Part shown: positions 1 to 8,767 of the stretch, piece after piece | How positions within the stretch are numbered: the first letter of the stretch is position 1 | Layout of the letters: each line of letters starts with the position of its first letter | Assembly (NCBI RefSeq): GCF_030177755.1 | Contig: NZ_CP126539.1 | Span: 3,124,001 to 3,188,000 of the forward strand | Length of the DNA: 64,000 nucleotides | Direction: 5' to 3' | Origin: Devosia sp. RR2S18 | GTDB lineage: Bacteria > Pseudomonadota > Alphaproteobacteria > Rhizobiales > Devosiaceae | The notes under the pieces: model-generated | Told to the model about the DNA's origin: nothing | Database searches by the model: none | The model's input: only the letters and a program-made list of their open reading frames with translations | Program-made: the position numbers and the translations under genes

Positions 1-390
1 CCGGCGCAGTTCGGTCAGGTCCTTCTGCGCGGGTCTTTGTGCTGCATCTGCTTTTTCCAGCTCCATTAGCTTCTCCATGGTTTTGGCCATTGTGCCGAGC
101 AGCGCGGCCTCCTTGTCGACTGGTTCCTTCATCTGCTTCTCCAGGATGGATAATTGCAGGGCCAACACCCGCATCATCTTGGCTATTAGAGTGCCGCGCT
201 CGATTTTGCGGGCGCTGCGCTTGACCCAGTTCTCCCTCTCGCGCCGATAGCGCAACTTGCCTTCGCTCACCCCAAAACGGGCTCGTAGCTCCGCCTCGGT
301 CTCGTCGCGGGCTTCATAGGCGATCCGTAGGCCATGCCAGTCGACTTCACTCGCCTCGTCCCCACCCTCCTCACCTACCCGATGAATCAT
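1..390 (-). CDS. Partial HTH protein, phage terminase small subunit-like
   Basis: An open minus-strand frame runs from an ATG at 390 to the window edge without a stop (130 codons seen). The protein begins MIHRVGEEGGDEASEVDW. Residues about 20-55 look like a helix-turn-helix (ARDETEAELRARFGVSEGKL, then RYRREREGW-like RYRRERENWVKRSARK), the pattern of terminase small-subunit and gpP-type N-terminal domains that recognise DNA ends. The rest is charged and probably helical. In Hyphomicrobiales such a short gene often lies just before the large terminase gene of the gene transfer agent cluster; that setting would be left of this window and cannot be seen. The frame is continuous with good codon use, and the plus-strand frame over it is a shadow. 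No strong ribosome binding site was found at 390. Confidence 0.6.
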   Translation of the reverse strand, partial: MIHRVGEEGGDEASEVDWHGLRIAYEARDETEAELRARFGVSEGKLRYRRERENWVKRSARKIERGTLIAKMMRVLALQLSILEKQMKEPVDKEAALLGTMAKTMEKLMELEKADAAQRPAQKDLTELRR

Positions 391-478
391 TTGTGAATCG
401 ATCTTAACGATTTGCAGGAACTCCTTGGAATCGAGCAGGATTCGTCCATGCGGAGTCAGCGACCCGAGGAGGTCCCCC

Positions 479-724
479 ATGTCATCCGCAATTCGTCACA
501 TCCACTACAAGCCCGAGCTCGAGGAACTCTCGGTCTGGTTCGGGCCCGAGGGCCGGCGCTACAAATATTTCGGTGTGCCGTCCGCCCTCTACGACGCTTT
601 GCGCCAGGCGCCCTCACGAGGGCGCTTTTTCAATGAGTCGATCCGGGGGCGCTTTGAATGTCGCCTCGTCGACCCGTCCGAGAAGCGCAACCGCCGTTGG
701 CAGGCCCTGCGATCAGCTTCGTGA
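479..724 (+). CDS. KTSC domain protein
   Basis: A short protein of 81 residues. It carries the KTSC-domain pattern: an N-terminal strand 'IRHIHYKPELEELSVWF', then G-x-x-Y-x-Y-F-x-V-P and a helix 'YDALRQAPSRGRFFNESIRGRF'. KTSC domains are small folds found alone or fused to nucleic-acid enzymes; their role is not established. The start at 479 is chosen because a GAGGAGG ribosome binding site lies just upstream; a longer reading from 425 would put that site inside the gene. It is divergent from the left-edge gene. Confidence 0.75.
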   Translation: MSSAIRHIHYKPELEELSVWFGPEGRRYKYFGVPSALYDALRQAPSRGRFFNESIRGRFECRLVDPSEKRNRRWQALRSAS

Positions 725-797
725 CCCAGTTTCGTGATTATGCCTGAACCATAGCATGCCCCCGTGACGCGGGGATAAGATGGATAAGTGGTATAAC

Positions 798-2030
798 TCA
801 GGTATTGGCGAAACCGGCCGCCGCCTCCAACGCGGCCTGATCGCCCGGTGCGGTGAGCGCCAGCCGGGCCCGGGCATAGACGTCACGAGCGGTCAGCAGG
901 GCCGCTTCGCGCAAGGATGCGTTGTTGGTGGCGATGACTTCCAGGCCACTGAGTAGCCGAAGCACCACTTCCACCATGCCAGCGCCGTCTCGGGCAATGG
1001 GGCGGAACACATCCTCGAATAGGTCATCGGGGTTGAGGGGCGGCACGAAGATCCGGTCGTGTTTAGGGTCGGGCACTTCATCGGGTGGCTGCCAGTCACA
1101 GAGCAGCCGGGTCACCGTGCCTACCACGTCGATGGCAGTGCCGGGATCGTTGGTTCCTGGTGAGAGGGCTTTGTCGGCAATCTCGCCCAGCACCACTAGG
1201 CCGAACCGGGGGTCACTATCGAAGGTTCGAACATCTCCCAGAGTGAAGGCGTCGATCAATTCCTGCACGCAACTGGCGTCGAAATCGCCTTCCACGCTCA
1301 TCAGCGCCCGCATGGGAGAAACATAGGTGCCGGGTCGCGCCGTCACGGCGATAGTGAGGTTCTGTGCCTCGGCGACCCGCTGCAACCGTGCGGCATCGAG
1401 ATGCTGCACATAACCGAGCTTGGGGGCGTTGATGGGCCTGCCCCTGGCTTCCCCCTCCAACAGGTGACAGTCAAACAAGGCGTGATGGCTTAAGGTCTCG
1501 AAAGCCCTCTGGGTCGCCAGTTCCACACGGTCGATCGTCTGGGTCACCCGGCCGATGGCGGAAATCTGGCCGATCCACCGGATCAGCGCCGTGACGACCA
1601 GCACGACCACCAGCAGCGTCACCGCAAACAGCAGCAGCCGCCCGGCCTCGCTATAGATGCCGGCATAAAGCCCAATAATGCCCACGATCGAATACAGGAA
1701 AGCGCCGATGAAGACCGAAATTGACGTTTGGGCGCTCCGGTCAGCCGTAATCAGCGGCACGGCCCGCGGCGTCGTGGCAGCCGACGCTGCATTGAGGGCA
1801 CTCGCCACCGTCGATAGGGCGAAAACCGCCACCGTTAGCAGGCTGGCAGCCAGAATCTCGAGGATGGACTGCACCGCATTTTGCGGCACGGTAAAGGGAA
1901 GCTCGTCGGGCGCGAGAAACGCCATGTAATAGGCCGTGACCACGGTCAGCACGGCAATGAGCGAGAAAGCTGCCGGCAGAAACCACATCTTCTGCAGTAG
2001 CTGCCGAATATAGAAAGAAATCTGGCTCAA
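798..2030 (-). CDS. DUF2254 family membrane protein
   Basis: A 410-residue inner-membrane protein of the DUF2254 family. Four hydrophobic segments fill the N-terminal third (about residues 16-38, 50-75, 100-125 and 130-155), followed by a long soluble C-terminal region with the family motif around 'GDVRTFDSDPRFGLVVLGEIADKALSPGTNDPGTAIDVV'. Its function is unknown. The start is TTG at 2030, supported by GAGGGG five bases upstream; the first ATG would remove 14 residues before the first membrane segment. It is monocistronic, with a repeat element between it and the next gene. Confidence 0.85.
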   Translation of the reverse strand: MSQISFYIRQLLQKMWFLPAAFSLIAVLTVVTAYYMAFLAPDELPFTVPQNAVQSILEILAASLLTVAVFALSTVASALNAASAATTPRAVPLITADRSAQTSISVFIGAFLYSIVGIIGLYAGIYSEAGRLLLFAVTLLVVVLVVTALIRWIGQISAIGRVTQTIDRVELATQRAFETLSHHALFDCHLLEGEARGRPINAPKLGYVQHLDAARLQRVAEAQNLTIAVTARPGTYVSPMRALMSVEGDFDASCVQELIDAFTLGDVRTFDSDPRFGLVVLGEIADKALSPGTNDPGTAIDVVGTVTRLLCDWQPPDEVPDPKHDRIFVPPLNPDDLFEDVFRPIARDGAGMVEVVLRLLSGLEVIATNNASLREAALLTARDVYARARLALTAPGDQAALEAAAGFANT

Positions 2031-2132
2031 ACTGTCCCCTCACGCATCAATGCAGCAACGCGCGAGAGTGGCAAAGAGTTGTCGCATCCCCTGGGGACGC
2101 CCGAGCGGGTGCCATCAGCCGGTGCACAGTTC

Positions 2133-2173
2133 TTCTCCTCCCCTCCCAGGGGGAGGCCGGGTGGGGGTCCTGC
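2133..2173. repeat. Intergenic palindromic GC-rich repeat
   Basis: A CCTCCCCTCCC / GGGGGAGG stem-loop followed by CCGGGTGGGGGT lies between the DUF2147 gene end and the DUF2254 gene start. Its composition and placement match the short palindromic repeats scattered between genes in many alphaproteobacterial genomes. Copy number cannot be judged from this window. Confidence 0.5.
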
Positions 2174-2185
2174 CCCTTCTAAGCC

Positions 2186-2572
2186 TTAGATACGAACCAG
2201 CCCAATATCCTTGCAGGCAGTGAACTGGCAGCCACGCAGCTGCATCTGGTTCTGGCCCAACAGCGTCACCGAACCGGAAACCTTCTTGCCTTGGTAGTTG
2301 AGGGTGCCGCGCCACTTGTTCTCCGCCGCCTGCTCGGCGCCGTTCACGACGACCTTGTTAAGAAGCGCGAGATTCTGCGGCGTCTGCGCATCCTTGCGCA
2401 GCCAGGTCAGCTTGGCGCACAGTTGCGTGCCGTCGCCGCAATAGTTCACCGCATACCGGGATTCGCCACTGGCGGTCTGCCAGGTACCAACGGGCGAGAG
2501 GTCCTGCGCCATGGCAGGCGCGATCATGCCAAAAGCGATGGCGAGCGTGGCAAAGGTCTTGTGGAACTTCAT
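2186..2572 (-). CDS. DUF2147 family secreted protein
   Basis: A 128-residue exported protein. Residues 1-22 form a signal peptide ending AMA-QD. The mature part has the DUF2147 pattern: 'SPVGTWQTASGESRYAVNYCGDG', paired cysteines ('CGDGTQLCAKLTWL') and a C-terminal 'LLGQNQMQLRGCQFTACKDIGLVRI'. It is probably a small periplasmic beta-barrel with two disulfides; function unknown. AAGGA upstream of the ATG supports the start. It stands alone. Confidence 0.85.
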   Translation of the reverse strand: MKFHKTFATLAIAFGMIAPAMAQDLSPVGTWQTASGESRYAVNYCGDGTQLCAKLTWLRKDAQTPQNLALLNKVVVNGAEQAAENKWRGTLNYQGKKVSGSVTLLGQNQMQLRGCQFTACKDIGLVRI

Positions 2573-2672
2573 GGGTCATCCTTGGATATCTCTGCGCCGA
2601 CAGGCCCACAACAGAGGGTGCTCTGGCGCGCACTGATTGGTTGACCCGAATATGCCCGTCTGCCGCTGAACC

Positions 2673-2694
2673 GATCAGGAATCGATCAGGAATC
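2673..2694. repeat. Tandem duplication of an 11-bp unit
   Basis: The 11-mer GATCAGGAATC occurs twice head to tail between the DUF2147 and Hsp70-like genes. It looks like a replication-slippage duplication; no function is assigned. Confidence 0.6.
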
Positions 2695-2716
2695 GAGCGT
2701 TCAGATAGCGTTCATT

Positions 2717-3970
2717 TCAACCGAACTTGCGCTTGGCATCGAGCGACAGTCCCAGCCCTACACTGCCCAGCACGTCCGTCCGCACCAGTTCGGCCGCGGG
2801 GAAAAGCGCTTCCAGACGCCGGGCAATGGCCGGCACCTGCGTAGAGCCGCCGGTCAGGATCAAGCTGTCGATTCCGCCCGCGTCGACCCCGGCCCGTCGC
2901 AGCGTCTCGCCGATTGTTGCTTCGATCCTGCCCACCGCGTTCTCGAGCGCGGCGGTCAGGTCCTCCACGCCGATCGCGGTTTCGATCGCCCGGTCGCGCA
3001 CCGGAAAGTGGAAGGCGGTTCGCGGGTGATCCGACAGCTCGATCTTGGCGCTCTCCACCGCCCCAACCAGCCGATGCCCCAGCCGATCCTCGATCAGTTC
3101 GATCATCATCTCGACCCGTTCCGCTGCAACGGCCTCGTTCCGCGTGCCCCGTAGGTCCCGCAGGGTCTGGGCATTGTAGAGTCGGTTGATCCGGTGCCAG
3201 GTAGAAAGGTCGTAGTATGGCGCGACGGGAAGGTGCCGCTTGCCGTCCCGCGTTCGCGTGCCCAGCCCCAGCTCGGGCATCACCCTGGCCATGGCGAGCA
3301 GCCGGTCGAAATCGGTGCCGCCGACATGCACGCCCGCCGTGGCGAGGATATCCCCTGCCCGATCAGCCGCCCGGGCCCGCTCGGGCGAAACTCGCACCAC
3401 CGAGAAATCCGACGTTCCGCCGCCCAGATCGACGATCAGCGCCAGCCGCTCGCTGGTGACCTGCCGCTCATAATCCAGCGCTGCGGCGATAGGTTCGAAC
3501 TGGAAGGCGACCTCGCTGAAGCCCTGCGCCCTTACCGCCGCTTCCAGCTGGTTCTGTGCCTCGGCATCGGCCGCAGCATCGTCGTCGACAAAGTGCACGG
3601 GGCGTCCACAGACCACCCGCGAGACCTCTTCGACCAGTCCCGCTTCCACCCGCCGCTTCAGTTCGGCAATGAAGATGCCCAGTATCTCCACAAAGCCATA
3701 GCTGCGCGCTTTGACGCGCGTGGTGTCGCCGATCAGGCTCGTACCTAGCACGCTCTTGAGCGAGCGCATCAGCCGCCCGTCGGCGCCGGTGACATATTCT
3801 GCCACCGCATCCCGACCGAAGCGGACCCTATCGTCCTCGAAGCCAAAAAAGATGACGCTGGGAATAGTCTCGCGCTCACCTTCGAGCGGCATCAGGTGCG
3901 GCACGCCATTGCGCACCAGACCCATTGTCGAATTGGACGTGCCGAAGTCTAGGCCGCAAGCAAGGGTCAT
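2717..3970 (-). CDS. Hsp70-family protein, YegD-like
   Basis: A 417-residue actin-fold ATPase of the Hsp70 superfamily. Phosphate 1 motif 'GLDFGTSNSTMG' at residues 6-17, phosphate 2 motif 'LIVDLGGGTSDFSVV' near 178-192, and adenosine motif 'LILTGGSTQVPAIARRLE' near 367-384. The length matches YegD-type proteins: the nucleotide-binding domain is present but the substrate-binding domain and lid of DnaK (about 640 residues) are missing. It is therefore probably a cytosolic ATPase with an accessory role rather than a full chaperone. It follows the GGDEF gene on the same strand after about 70 bases. Confidence 0.88.
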   Translation of the reverse strand: MTLACGLDFGTSNSTMGLVRNGVPHLMPLEGERETIPSVIFFGFEDDRVRFGRDAVAEYVTGADGRLMRSLKSVLGTSLIGDTTRVKARSYGFVEILGIFIAELKRRVEAGLVEEVSRVVCGRPVHFVDDDAAADAEAQNQLEAAVRAQGFSEVAFQFEPIAAALDYERQVTSERLALIVDLGGGTSDFSVVRVSPERARAADRAGDILATAGVHVGGTDFDRLLAMARVMPELGLGTRTRDGKRHLPVAPYYDLSTWHRINRLYNAQTLRDLRGTRNEAVAAERVEMMIELIEDRLGHRLVGAVESAKIELSDHPRTAFHFPVRDRAIETAIGVEDLTAALENAVGRIEATIGETLRRAGVDAGGIDSLILTGGSTQVPAIARRLEALFPAAELVRTDVLGSVGLGLSLDAKRKFG

Positions 3971-4042
3971 GGCAGAGCATCCGTCTCAGGGGCGCCGGGG
4001 GACGGCTCTCTTAGGGGTTCAAGTCTGGGAGGGCAACCGCCT

Positions 4043-4690
4043 CTAGGCGGCCTTACGGTGATCCTCACTGGTGCGCAGATCGACGACTTCCAGGCGCCCC
4101 AAGCCCTTGCGCTGCGCGCGCTTTACCGCTTCGACCGCGGCCTCGAAGAAACTCCGGTCATATTCGTCGGTCGGGTTGACCACGGCCAGTCCGAGGCTCG
4201 CCGTAACGATGCCGGCATGGCTCTCCTTGTGGGGCAAGGCGAGCGCCCGCACGGCAGCTGCGATCTTTTCGGCTGATGCGCGGGCCATCAGGCCCGGCCA
4301 ATCGGGCAGCACCAGTACGAGGCCCGCCCGGCCATAGCGCAGGCATTTGCCGGTATCGGTCGATAGGGCCTCAGCGCTCGCCTCGATGACAGCGGCCAGG
4401 CACTGGTCGGCGGCGTCCTTCCCATAGGCAGCGAAATACTCCCCGAACTGGTCGATTTCGATAACGAGCAGGCTGAGCGATACCCGCTTGGCGGCGGCAC
4501 GCTCCCAACCCATGTTCAGCGCTGCTTCTAGATGGTCGCCCAACCGCGTGCGCGGCCCCACCGACCGGGCGATCGCCGCGGTGCCATAGGCCGGCTGGCG
4601 CTGGCGCTGCGGTGGTCGCACCGCGTTGAGCGCGTCGCGCACGCGCGACCAGAACTGGGTTGAGTCTTTGGGCTGAGCCGTATCGGTCAT
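4043..4690 (-). CDS. Degenerate GGDEF-domain protein
   Basis: A soluble protein of 215 residues: a variable basic N-terminal segment of about 60 residues, then a GGDEF-type nucleotidyl cyclase fold ('AAAKRVSLSLLVIEIDQFGEYFAAYGKDAADQCLAAV'). The active-site signature is lost: where R-x-GG-D/E-EF is expected the sequence reads R-Y-G-R-A-G-L-V-L-V-L-P, so diguanylate cyclase activity is unlikely. A GTP- or c-di-GMP-binding or purely structural role is possible. The start at 4690 has AGGAC upstream; a frame extending to 4735 would include the leader. A perfect CtrA-type box (4738-4752) lies about 50 bases upstream. Confidence 0.75.
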   Translation of the reverse strand: MTDTAQPKDSTQFWSRVRDALNAVRPPQRQRQPAYGTAAIARSVGPRTRLGDHLEAALNMGWERAAAKRVSLSLLVIEIDQFGEYFAAYGKDAADQCLAAVIEASAEALSTDTGKCLRYGRAGLVLVLPDWPGLMARASAEKIAAAVRALALPHKESHAGIVTASLGLAVVNPTDEYDRSFFEAAVEAVKRAQRKGLGRLEVVDLRTSEDHRKAA

Positions 4691-4737
4691 GTGGCGCTGT
4701 CCTGGCTGGCTACTCCCCAGATCAGGCCACAGCATGG

Positions 4738-4752
4738 TTAATCGCCAGTTAA
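4738..4752 (-). promoter_or_regulatory. Putative CtrA box (TTAA-N7-TTAA)
   Basis: TTAA, seven bases, TTAA, followed by C, is an exact match to the CtrA full-site consensus. It is placed 48 bases upstream of the GGDEF gene start. If CtrA binds across the -35 region as at known activated promoters, transcription would start near 4710, leaving a 5' leader of about 20 bases. The match is seen; binding is inferred. Confidence 0.55.
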
Positions 4753-4770
4753 CCGGGCTTCATCAGGGCT

Positions 4771-5226
4771 TTAGAGGCTCTCGGGCGGCTCCCATTCGGG
4801 CCAGTCGACCGCATGCTCTTCCCAGGTGTCGGGCGCCACCTCCTCCTCGGCAAAGGTACGGCCCTTCACCGAGACACCAACATCGACCACCGTCTGCGGG
4901 TCGCCCGAAACCAGCGGGTGCCACCAGGCCAGACCCTTGCCCTCGGCAATGCGCCGATAGGCACAGGTGGTGGGAATCCACTTGATCTCCCGCACATTCT
5001 CGGTGGTCAGCTTGATGCAGTCAGGCACCTTGGCCTGCCGTCCGGGGTAGTCGGTGCAGGCGCAGCTATCGCCATCGAGCAGCCGGCACCGCACATCGGA
5101 GGTGATGAGCGTACCGGTGTCCTCATCCTCGAGCTTGATCAGGCAGCAGCGCCCGCATCCATCGCAGAGCGCTTCCCACTCCGTTGGGCTCATCTCCTCG
5201 AGGGTCTTCTCGTCCCAAAAAGCCAT
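4771..5226 (-). CDS. YcgN/UPF0260 family cysteine-cluster protein
   Basis: A cytosolic protein of 151 residues with the UPF0260 (YcgN) cysteine pattern: '[15 protein letters not shown]' at 20-34, then '[26 protein letters not shown]' and '[26 protein letters not shown]'. The clustered cysteines suggest metal or Fe-S binding; the role is unknown. Length is normal for the family. It is divergent from the penicillin-binding protein gene. Confidence 0.9.
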   Translation of the reverse strand: MAFWDEKTLEEMSPTEWEALCDGCGRCCLIKLEDEDTGTLITSDVRCRLLDGDSCACTDYPGRQAKVPDCIKLTTENVREIKWIPTTCAYRRIAEGKGLAWWHPLVSGDPQTVVDVGVSVKGRTFAEEEVAPDTWEEHAVDWPEWEPPESL

Positions 5227-5355
5227 CGTCCCTCAATTGTGCAAGGCTGTTGCTGGAATGCGCTTGTCTGCATGCAACGCTGATCATATTCCAGCGATTA
5301 TGTTGCTTTACGGGGCAGACGGGCACAACAGTCCGTGAGGCAAATCCAGGGAAAC

Positions 5356-7530
5356 ATGGCGCAGGATCCGTTCTACACCAAGGCGAAACGCAAGAAGTCG
5401 TCGGGCATGATGGCCGCCGACGCTTGGCTGGATTCCAGCTTTTACGAGTTCTGGCACTGGCTCGGCGCGGGCTATACGCGCTTCCAGGACATCATGAGCG
5501 TGTTCCACGTTTCCGGCATCAAGCGGTTCTTCGTGGAAGTCTTTTCGGATGCCTTTTCCTTTTTCGCCATCGGCTCGGTGCTGATGGTGGCGCTGGCCAT
5601 GCCCGCCTTCAATGTCACCGCTACGGGCGAATACAACAAGGCCGAAGACTATTCGATCATCTTCCTTGACCGGTTCGGCGCCGAGACCGGTCGCCGCGGC
5701 ATCCGCTCGGACGACTCCGTGCCCCTCAAGGACATGCCGGACTACCTGATCAAGGCGACCCTCGCCACCGAGGATCGGCGCTATTACGAGCATTTCGGCA
5801 TCGACGTGCTGGGCACGCTGCGCGCGCTGCTCACCAATGCCTCAGGCGACACGAGCCTGCATGGCGGCTCCTCAATCACCCAGCAGCTGGCCAAGCAGCT
5901 GTTTCTTTCCTCCGAGCGCACCATTGAGCGAAAGATCGTCGAGGCCTTCCTGTCGGTCTGGTTGGAGTGGAACTACAGCAAGGACGAGATACTCAAGCTC
6001 TATCTCGATCGCGCCTATATGGGCGGCGGCAATTTCGGGGTGGTCGCCGCCTCCGAATACTATTTCGGCAAACGCGTTCAGGACATCAGCCTGGCTGAAG
6101 CGGCCATGCTCTCGGGCCTCTACAAGGCCCCCGGCCGGTGGGCCCCGCATATCGACCTCGCGGCCGCTCGTGGTCGCGCCAATGTGGTGTTGTCCAATCT
6201 GGTGGCTGCCGGCTTCCTCACTGAGGGCCAGGTGACCGCCGCGCGCCGCAACCCCGCGACACCGATCGACCGTTCCGAAGACGCCAATTCGCCCAATTAC
6301 TTTCTGGATTGGGCGTTCGAGCAAGCCAAGGACATCATCGCCGATAGCAGCACCAACTCGAACAATTTTTTGATCCGCACCACCATCGACACCACCTTGC
6401 AGAAATACGCGGAGGAGGCGGTGGTCTCTACCGTGCGCGAACAGGGCGAGCAGTATGATGTGTCGGAGGCAGCCATGGTGGTTACCGACACCCAGGGCGC
6501 CATCCGCGCCATGGTCGGCGGCATGGATTACGCCAAGAGCCAGTTCAATCGCGCCATCGTCTCCACGCGCCAGCCCGGCTCGGCCTACAAGATCTTCGTC
6601 TATGCCGAAGCGTTCGAGCAATTGGGCCTCACCCCCGATGACCCGATCACCGATCGCCCGGTCTGCATCGGTGACTGGTGCCCGCAGAATTATGGCCGTA
6701 ACTACAAGGGCAGCGTGAGCCTCGAAAGCGCCTTCGCGCAATCGCTCAACACAGTCCCGGTCACGCTCTCGGTTAAGACGGGCCGCGATTCCATTGCCGA
6801 GCTCAGTCACCGCATGGGCCTGACCGCCGATTATCCCGTCACCCGTTCTCTGGCCCTTGGCGTGGCTTCGGTATCGGTGCTGGACATGACCTCCTCTTAT
6901 GCGGTTCTCGCCAATCGCGGTCTCAAGACCCCCGCCTATGGCATCACCCGCATGAGCACGCTCACGGGCGATGTGATCTACGAGGTTGACCCGGAGGCCC
7001 CGCGTGAGCGCATCCTCAGCGAAACCACCGTGGCCAACATGAACCGCATGTTGCGCAGTGTGGTAACGGGTGGCACTGGCCGACGTGCCGATGTGCCCGG
7101 GGTGCCCGCCGTCGGTAAGTCGGGGACGACCTCGTCCTATCGCGATGCCTGGTTCTGCGGCTTTACCGGCAATTACGTCGCGGCGGTCTGGCTGGGCAAT
7201 GACGACTATCACCCCACCAACGACCTGACGGGCGGCAACCTGCCTGCCATGGTGTGGCAAAAGTTCATGGCCTATGCCCATACCAACACCGACATCGAGC
7301 CCGTCTTTGGCGTCGAATACGAGTTCCAGCCCGAGGAGCCGTTGATTGCCGAGGGAGATCTCGACCCAGCGCTCGTGGAAGAACTGATCGAGCGGCCACC
7401 CAGCCTCACGCCAGAGGCTGCGCGCAAGCTGGCTGATCTGGCCGAGATGTTCGGCGCCTCGCTCGAGGCGACGACCACCGCCTCTACCCAAGCCAGTGCT
7501 CCGGTCCCCATGATCAGCCAAGGGTTGTAG
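5356..7530 (+). CDS. Class A penicillin-binding protein (bifunctional)
   Basis: A 724-residue peptidoglycan synthase acting in the periplasm, anchored by one membrane segment at about 68-86. The glycosyltransferase (GT51) domain shows 'ATEDRRYYEHFGID' (catalytic E139) and 'GGSSITQQLAKQLF'. The transpeptidase has S-A-Y-K (S409, K412), S-L-N and K-S-G-T (K588), so both activities look intact. A long cytoplasmic N-terminus of about 65 residues precedes the membrane anchor. The ATG at 5356 has AGGGAAAC upstream; a GTG at 5335 is possible. PBP1a or PBP1c subtype is not decided. Confidence 0.9.
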   Translation: MAQDPFYTKAKRKKSSGMMAADAWLDSSFYEFWHWLGAGYTRFQDIMSVFHVSGIKRFFVEVFSDAFSFFAIGSVLMVALAMPAFNVTATGEYNKAEDYSIIFLDRFGAETGRRGIRSDDSVPLKDMPDYLIKATLATEDRRYYEHFGIDVLGTLRALLTNASGDTSLHGGSSITQQLAKQLFLSSERTIERKIVEAFLSVWLEWNYSKDEILKLYLDRAYMGGGNFGVVAASEYYFGKRVQDISLAEAAMLSGLYKAPGRWAPHIDLAAARGRANVVLSNLVAAGFLTEGQVTAARRNPATPIDRSEDANSPNYFLDWAFEQAKDIIADSSTNSNNFLIRTTIDTTLQKYAEEAVVSTVREQGEQYDVSEAAMVVTDTQGAIRAMVGGMDYAKSQFNRAIVSTRQPGSAYKIFVYAEAFEQLGLTPDDPITDRPVCIGDWCPQNYGRNYKGSVSLESAFAQSLNTVPVTLSVKTGRDSIAELSHRMGLTADYPVTRSLALGVASVSVLDMTSSYAVLANRGLKTPAYGITRMSTLTGDVIYEVDPEAPRERILSETTVANMNRMLRSVVTGGTGRRADVPGVPAVGKSGTTSSYRDAWFCGFTGNYVAAVWLGNDDYHPTNDLTGGNLPAMVWQKFMAYAHTNTDIEPVFGVEYEFQPEEPLIAEGDLDPALVEELIERPPSLTPEAARKLADLAEMFGASLEATTTASTQASAPVPMISQGL

Positions 7531-7637
7531 CGCCCGCCCTTCCACCCCTGCGCACCCCTTGCTATAGGCTGGGGGTCGCCCCTCCTGCGCAGGTCCTTGC
7601 CCGCATGCTGAAATCCGCCCTTGTGAGCTGCTGACCG

Positions 7638-8210
7638 GTGCGCTTCGTCCTGTACCTCCTGATGATGATCGCAGTGGCCCTCAGCGTGGGTTTCGGGCTC
7701 AGCTATTATGCGCTGACGGATGGCCGCCTCTTTGGCGTGGCTCAAGTGGGCCCGTGGATCGCCTGGCCTGATCTGGGTTCCAACACTCCAAATCCCTACA
7801 CACGCGGCCATCTCGCACGTCAGGCAACGCTCCAACTCGGACAGGCCGAGGGCCTGCAGTTCATTGCGACAACCGACAGCGTCGGCGAGCCCCTGACGCG
7901 GGCGTGCAGCTACCGAATAGTGGGCCGCACGCCGCTCGCAACGTTCTGGACCCTGGTTGCGGTCGACGAGAATGGCACCAACATCGCTTCCCCACAGAGC
8001 GAGATTGTCATGCGATCCACTCGCATCGTGCGCGTGGATGATGGTGAGATAGCCATCAATGTGGGCAATCAGTTGATGCCTGGGAACTGGCTCGAATTGA
8101 CGGGCGAAGGGCCATTCAGACTGCAGCTCACGCTTTATGATACCGCCGCTTTCTCGGGGTTCTCCAGCGACGAAACCATGCCCGAAATTCTCCGGGGTGA
8201 CTGCGCATGA
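7638..8210 (+). CDS. DUF1214 domain protein
   Basis: A membrane-anchored protein of 190 residues starting at GTG. One N-terminal hydrophobic helix (residues 3-26, 'FVLYLLMMIAVALSVGFGLSYYAL') is followed by a DUF1214 fold ending 'GNWLELTGEGPFRLQLTLYDTA'. In other bacteria DUF1254 and DUF1214 are joined in one large protein; here they are separate, with DUF1214 first. It overlaps the next gene by four bases (ATGA), indicating translational coupling. Function unknown. Confidence 0.8.
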   Translation: MRFVLYLLMMIAVALSVGFGLSYYALTDGRLFGVAQVGPWIAWPDLGSNTPNPYTRGHLARQATLQLGQAEGLQFIATTDSVGEPLTRACSYRIVGRTPLATFWTLVAVDENGTNIASPQSEIVMRSTRIVRVDDGEIAINVGNQLMPGNWLELTGEGPFRLQLTLYDTAAFSGFSSDETMPEILRGDCA

Positions 8211-8767
8211 TCCGCTTTCTCCTCTGGCTACTGGCTGGCCTCGTTCTGGGCGGCGTCATCCATATCGTGGTGATCCTCACCCTGCCGCTTCTGACCGAGG
8301 AGACGGTCTGGGACAATATCGAGGCACTCGAGGCACGTAATCGGGTCGTGATCCTTCCTGCCATCGAGCCTGGCGCCGCCAATCCGCTCGATCTGGATCC
8401 GGACTTGGTCTACGGCATCTGTCAGGTTGATCTTGCTGAAGGGCCTGCCTTCCTCGCCGGCACCCTTCCCGACGCCTTCTGGTCGGTGGCGCTGTTCAAC
8501 CAGCGCGGGATCGTCACCTACTCAACGACCAATCGCGACGGCATCGGCCAGACGTTGGACCTGGGCATCTTCAACGCCGCGCAGACGCGTCTGCTTGCCC
8601 AGCAGCAGCTGGACGTCGAGGAAGGGGTGCTGGTGGTGGAATCGCGCGACGATGAGCTATTTGTGGTGCTCCGACTGGCGCCCCCGCACCAGGCAATGCG
8701 CGAGCGCTTCGAGGATCGCCTCGCCGATGTCAGCTGCGGAACGCGTTCTTTGGAGGCCTCAGGCTAG
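8207..8767 (+). CDS. DUF1254 domain protein
   Basis: A membrane-anchored protein of 186 residues with a single N-terminal helix (residues 2-27) and a DUF1254-like domain ('NRVVILPAIEPGAANPLDLDPDLVYGICQVDLAEGPAFLAG'). It is translationally coupled to the DUF1214 gene and probably forms a complex with its product. Its last nine bases overlap the 3' end of the convergent chrA gene. Function unknown. Confidence 0.78.
   Translation: MIRFLLWLLAGLVLGGVIHIVVILTLPLLTEETVWDNIEALEARNRVVILPAIEPGAANPLDLDPDLVYGICQVDLAEGPAFLAGTLPDAFWSVALFNQRGIVTYSTTNRDGIGQTLDLGIFNAAQTRLLAQQQLDVEEGVLVVESRDDELFVVLRLAPPHQAMRERFEDRLADVSCGTRSLEASG

Noticed and set aside
39..224. Plus-strand 61-codon frame at the left edge
   Set aside because: It is antisense to a continuous minus-strand gene with a recognisable HTH and has atypical composition.
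5872..7545. Minus-strand frame of 557 codons opposite the penicillin-binding protein
   Set aside because: High-GC antisense shadow, rich in His, Gly and Arg with no domain; the plus strand encodes an intact enzyme.
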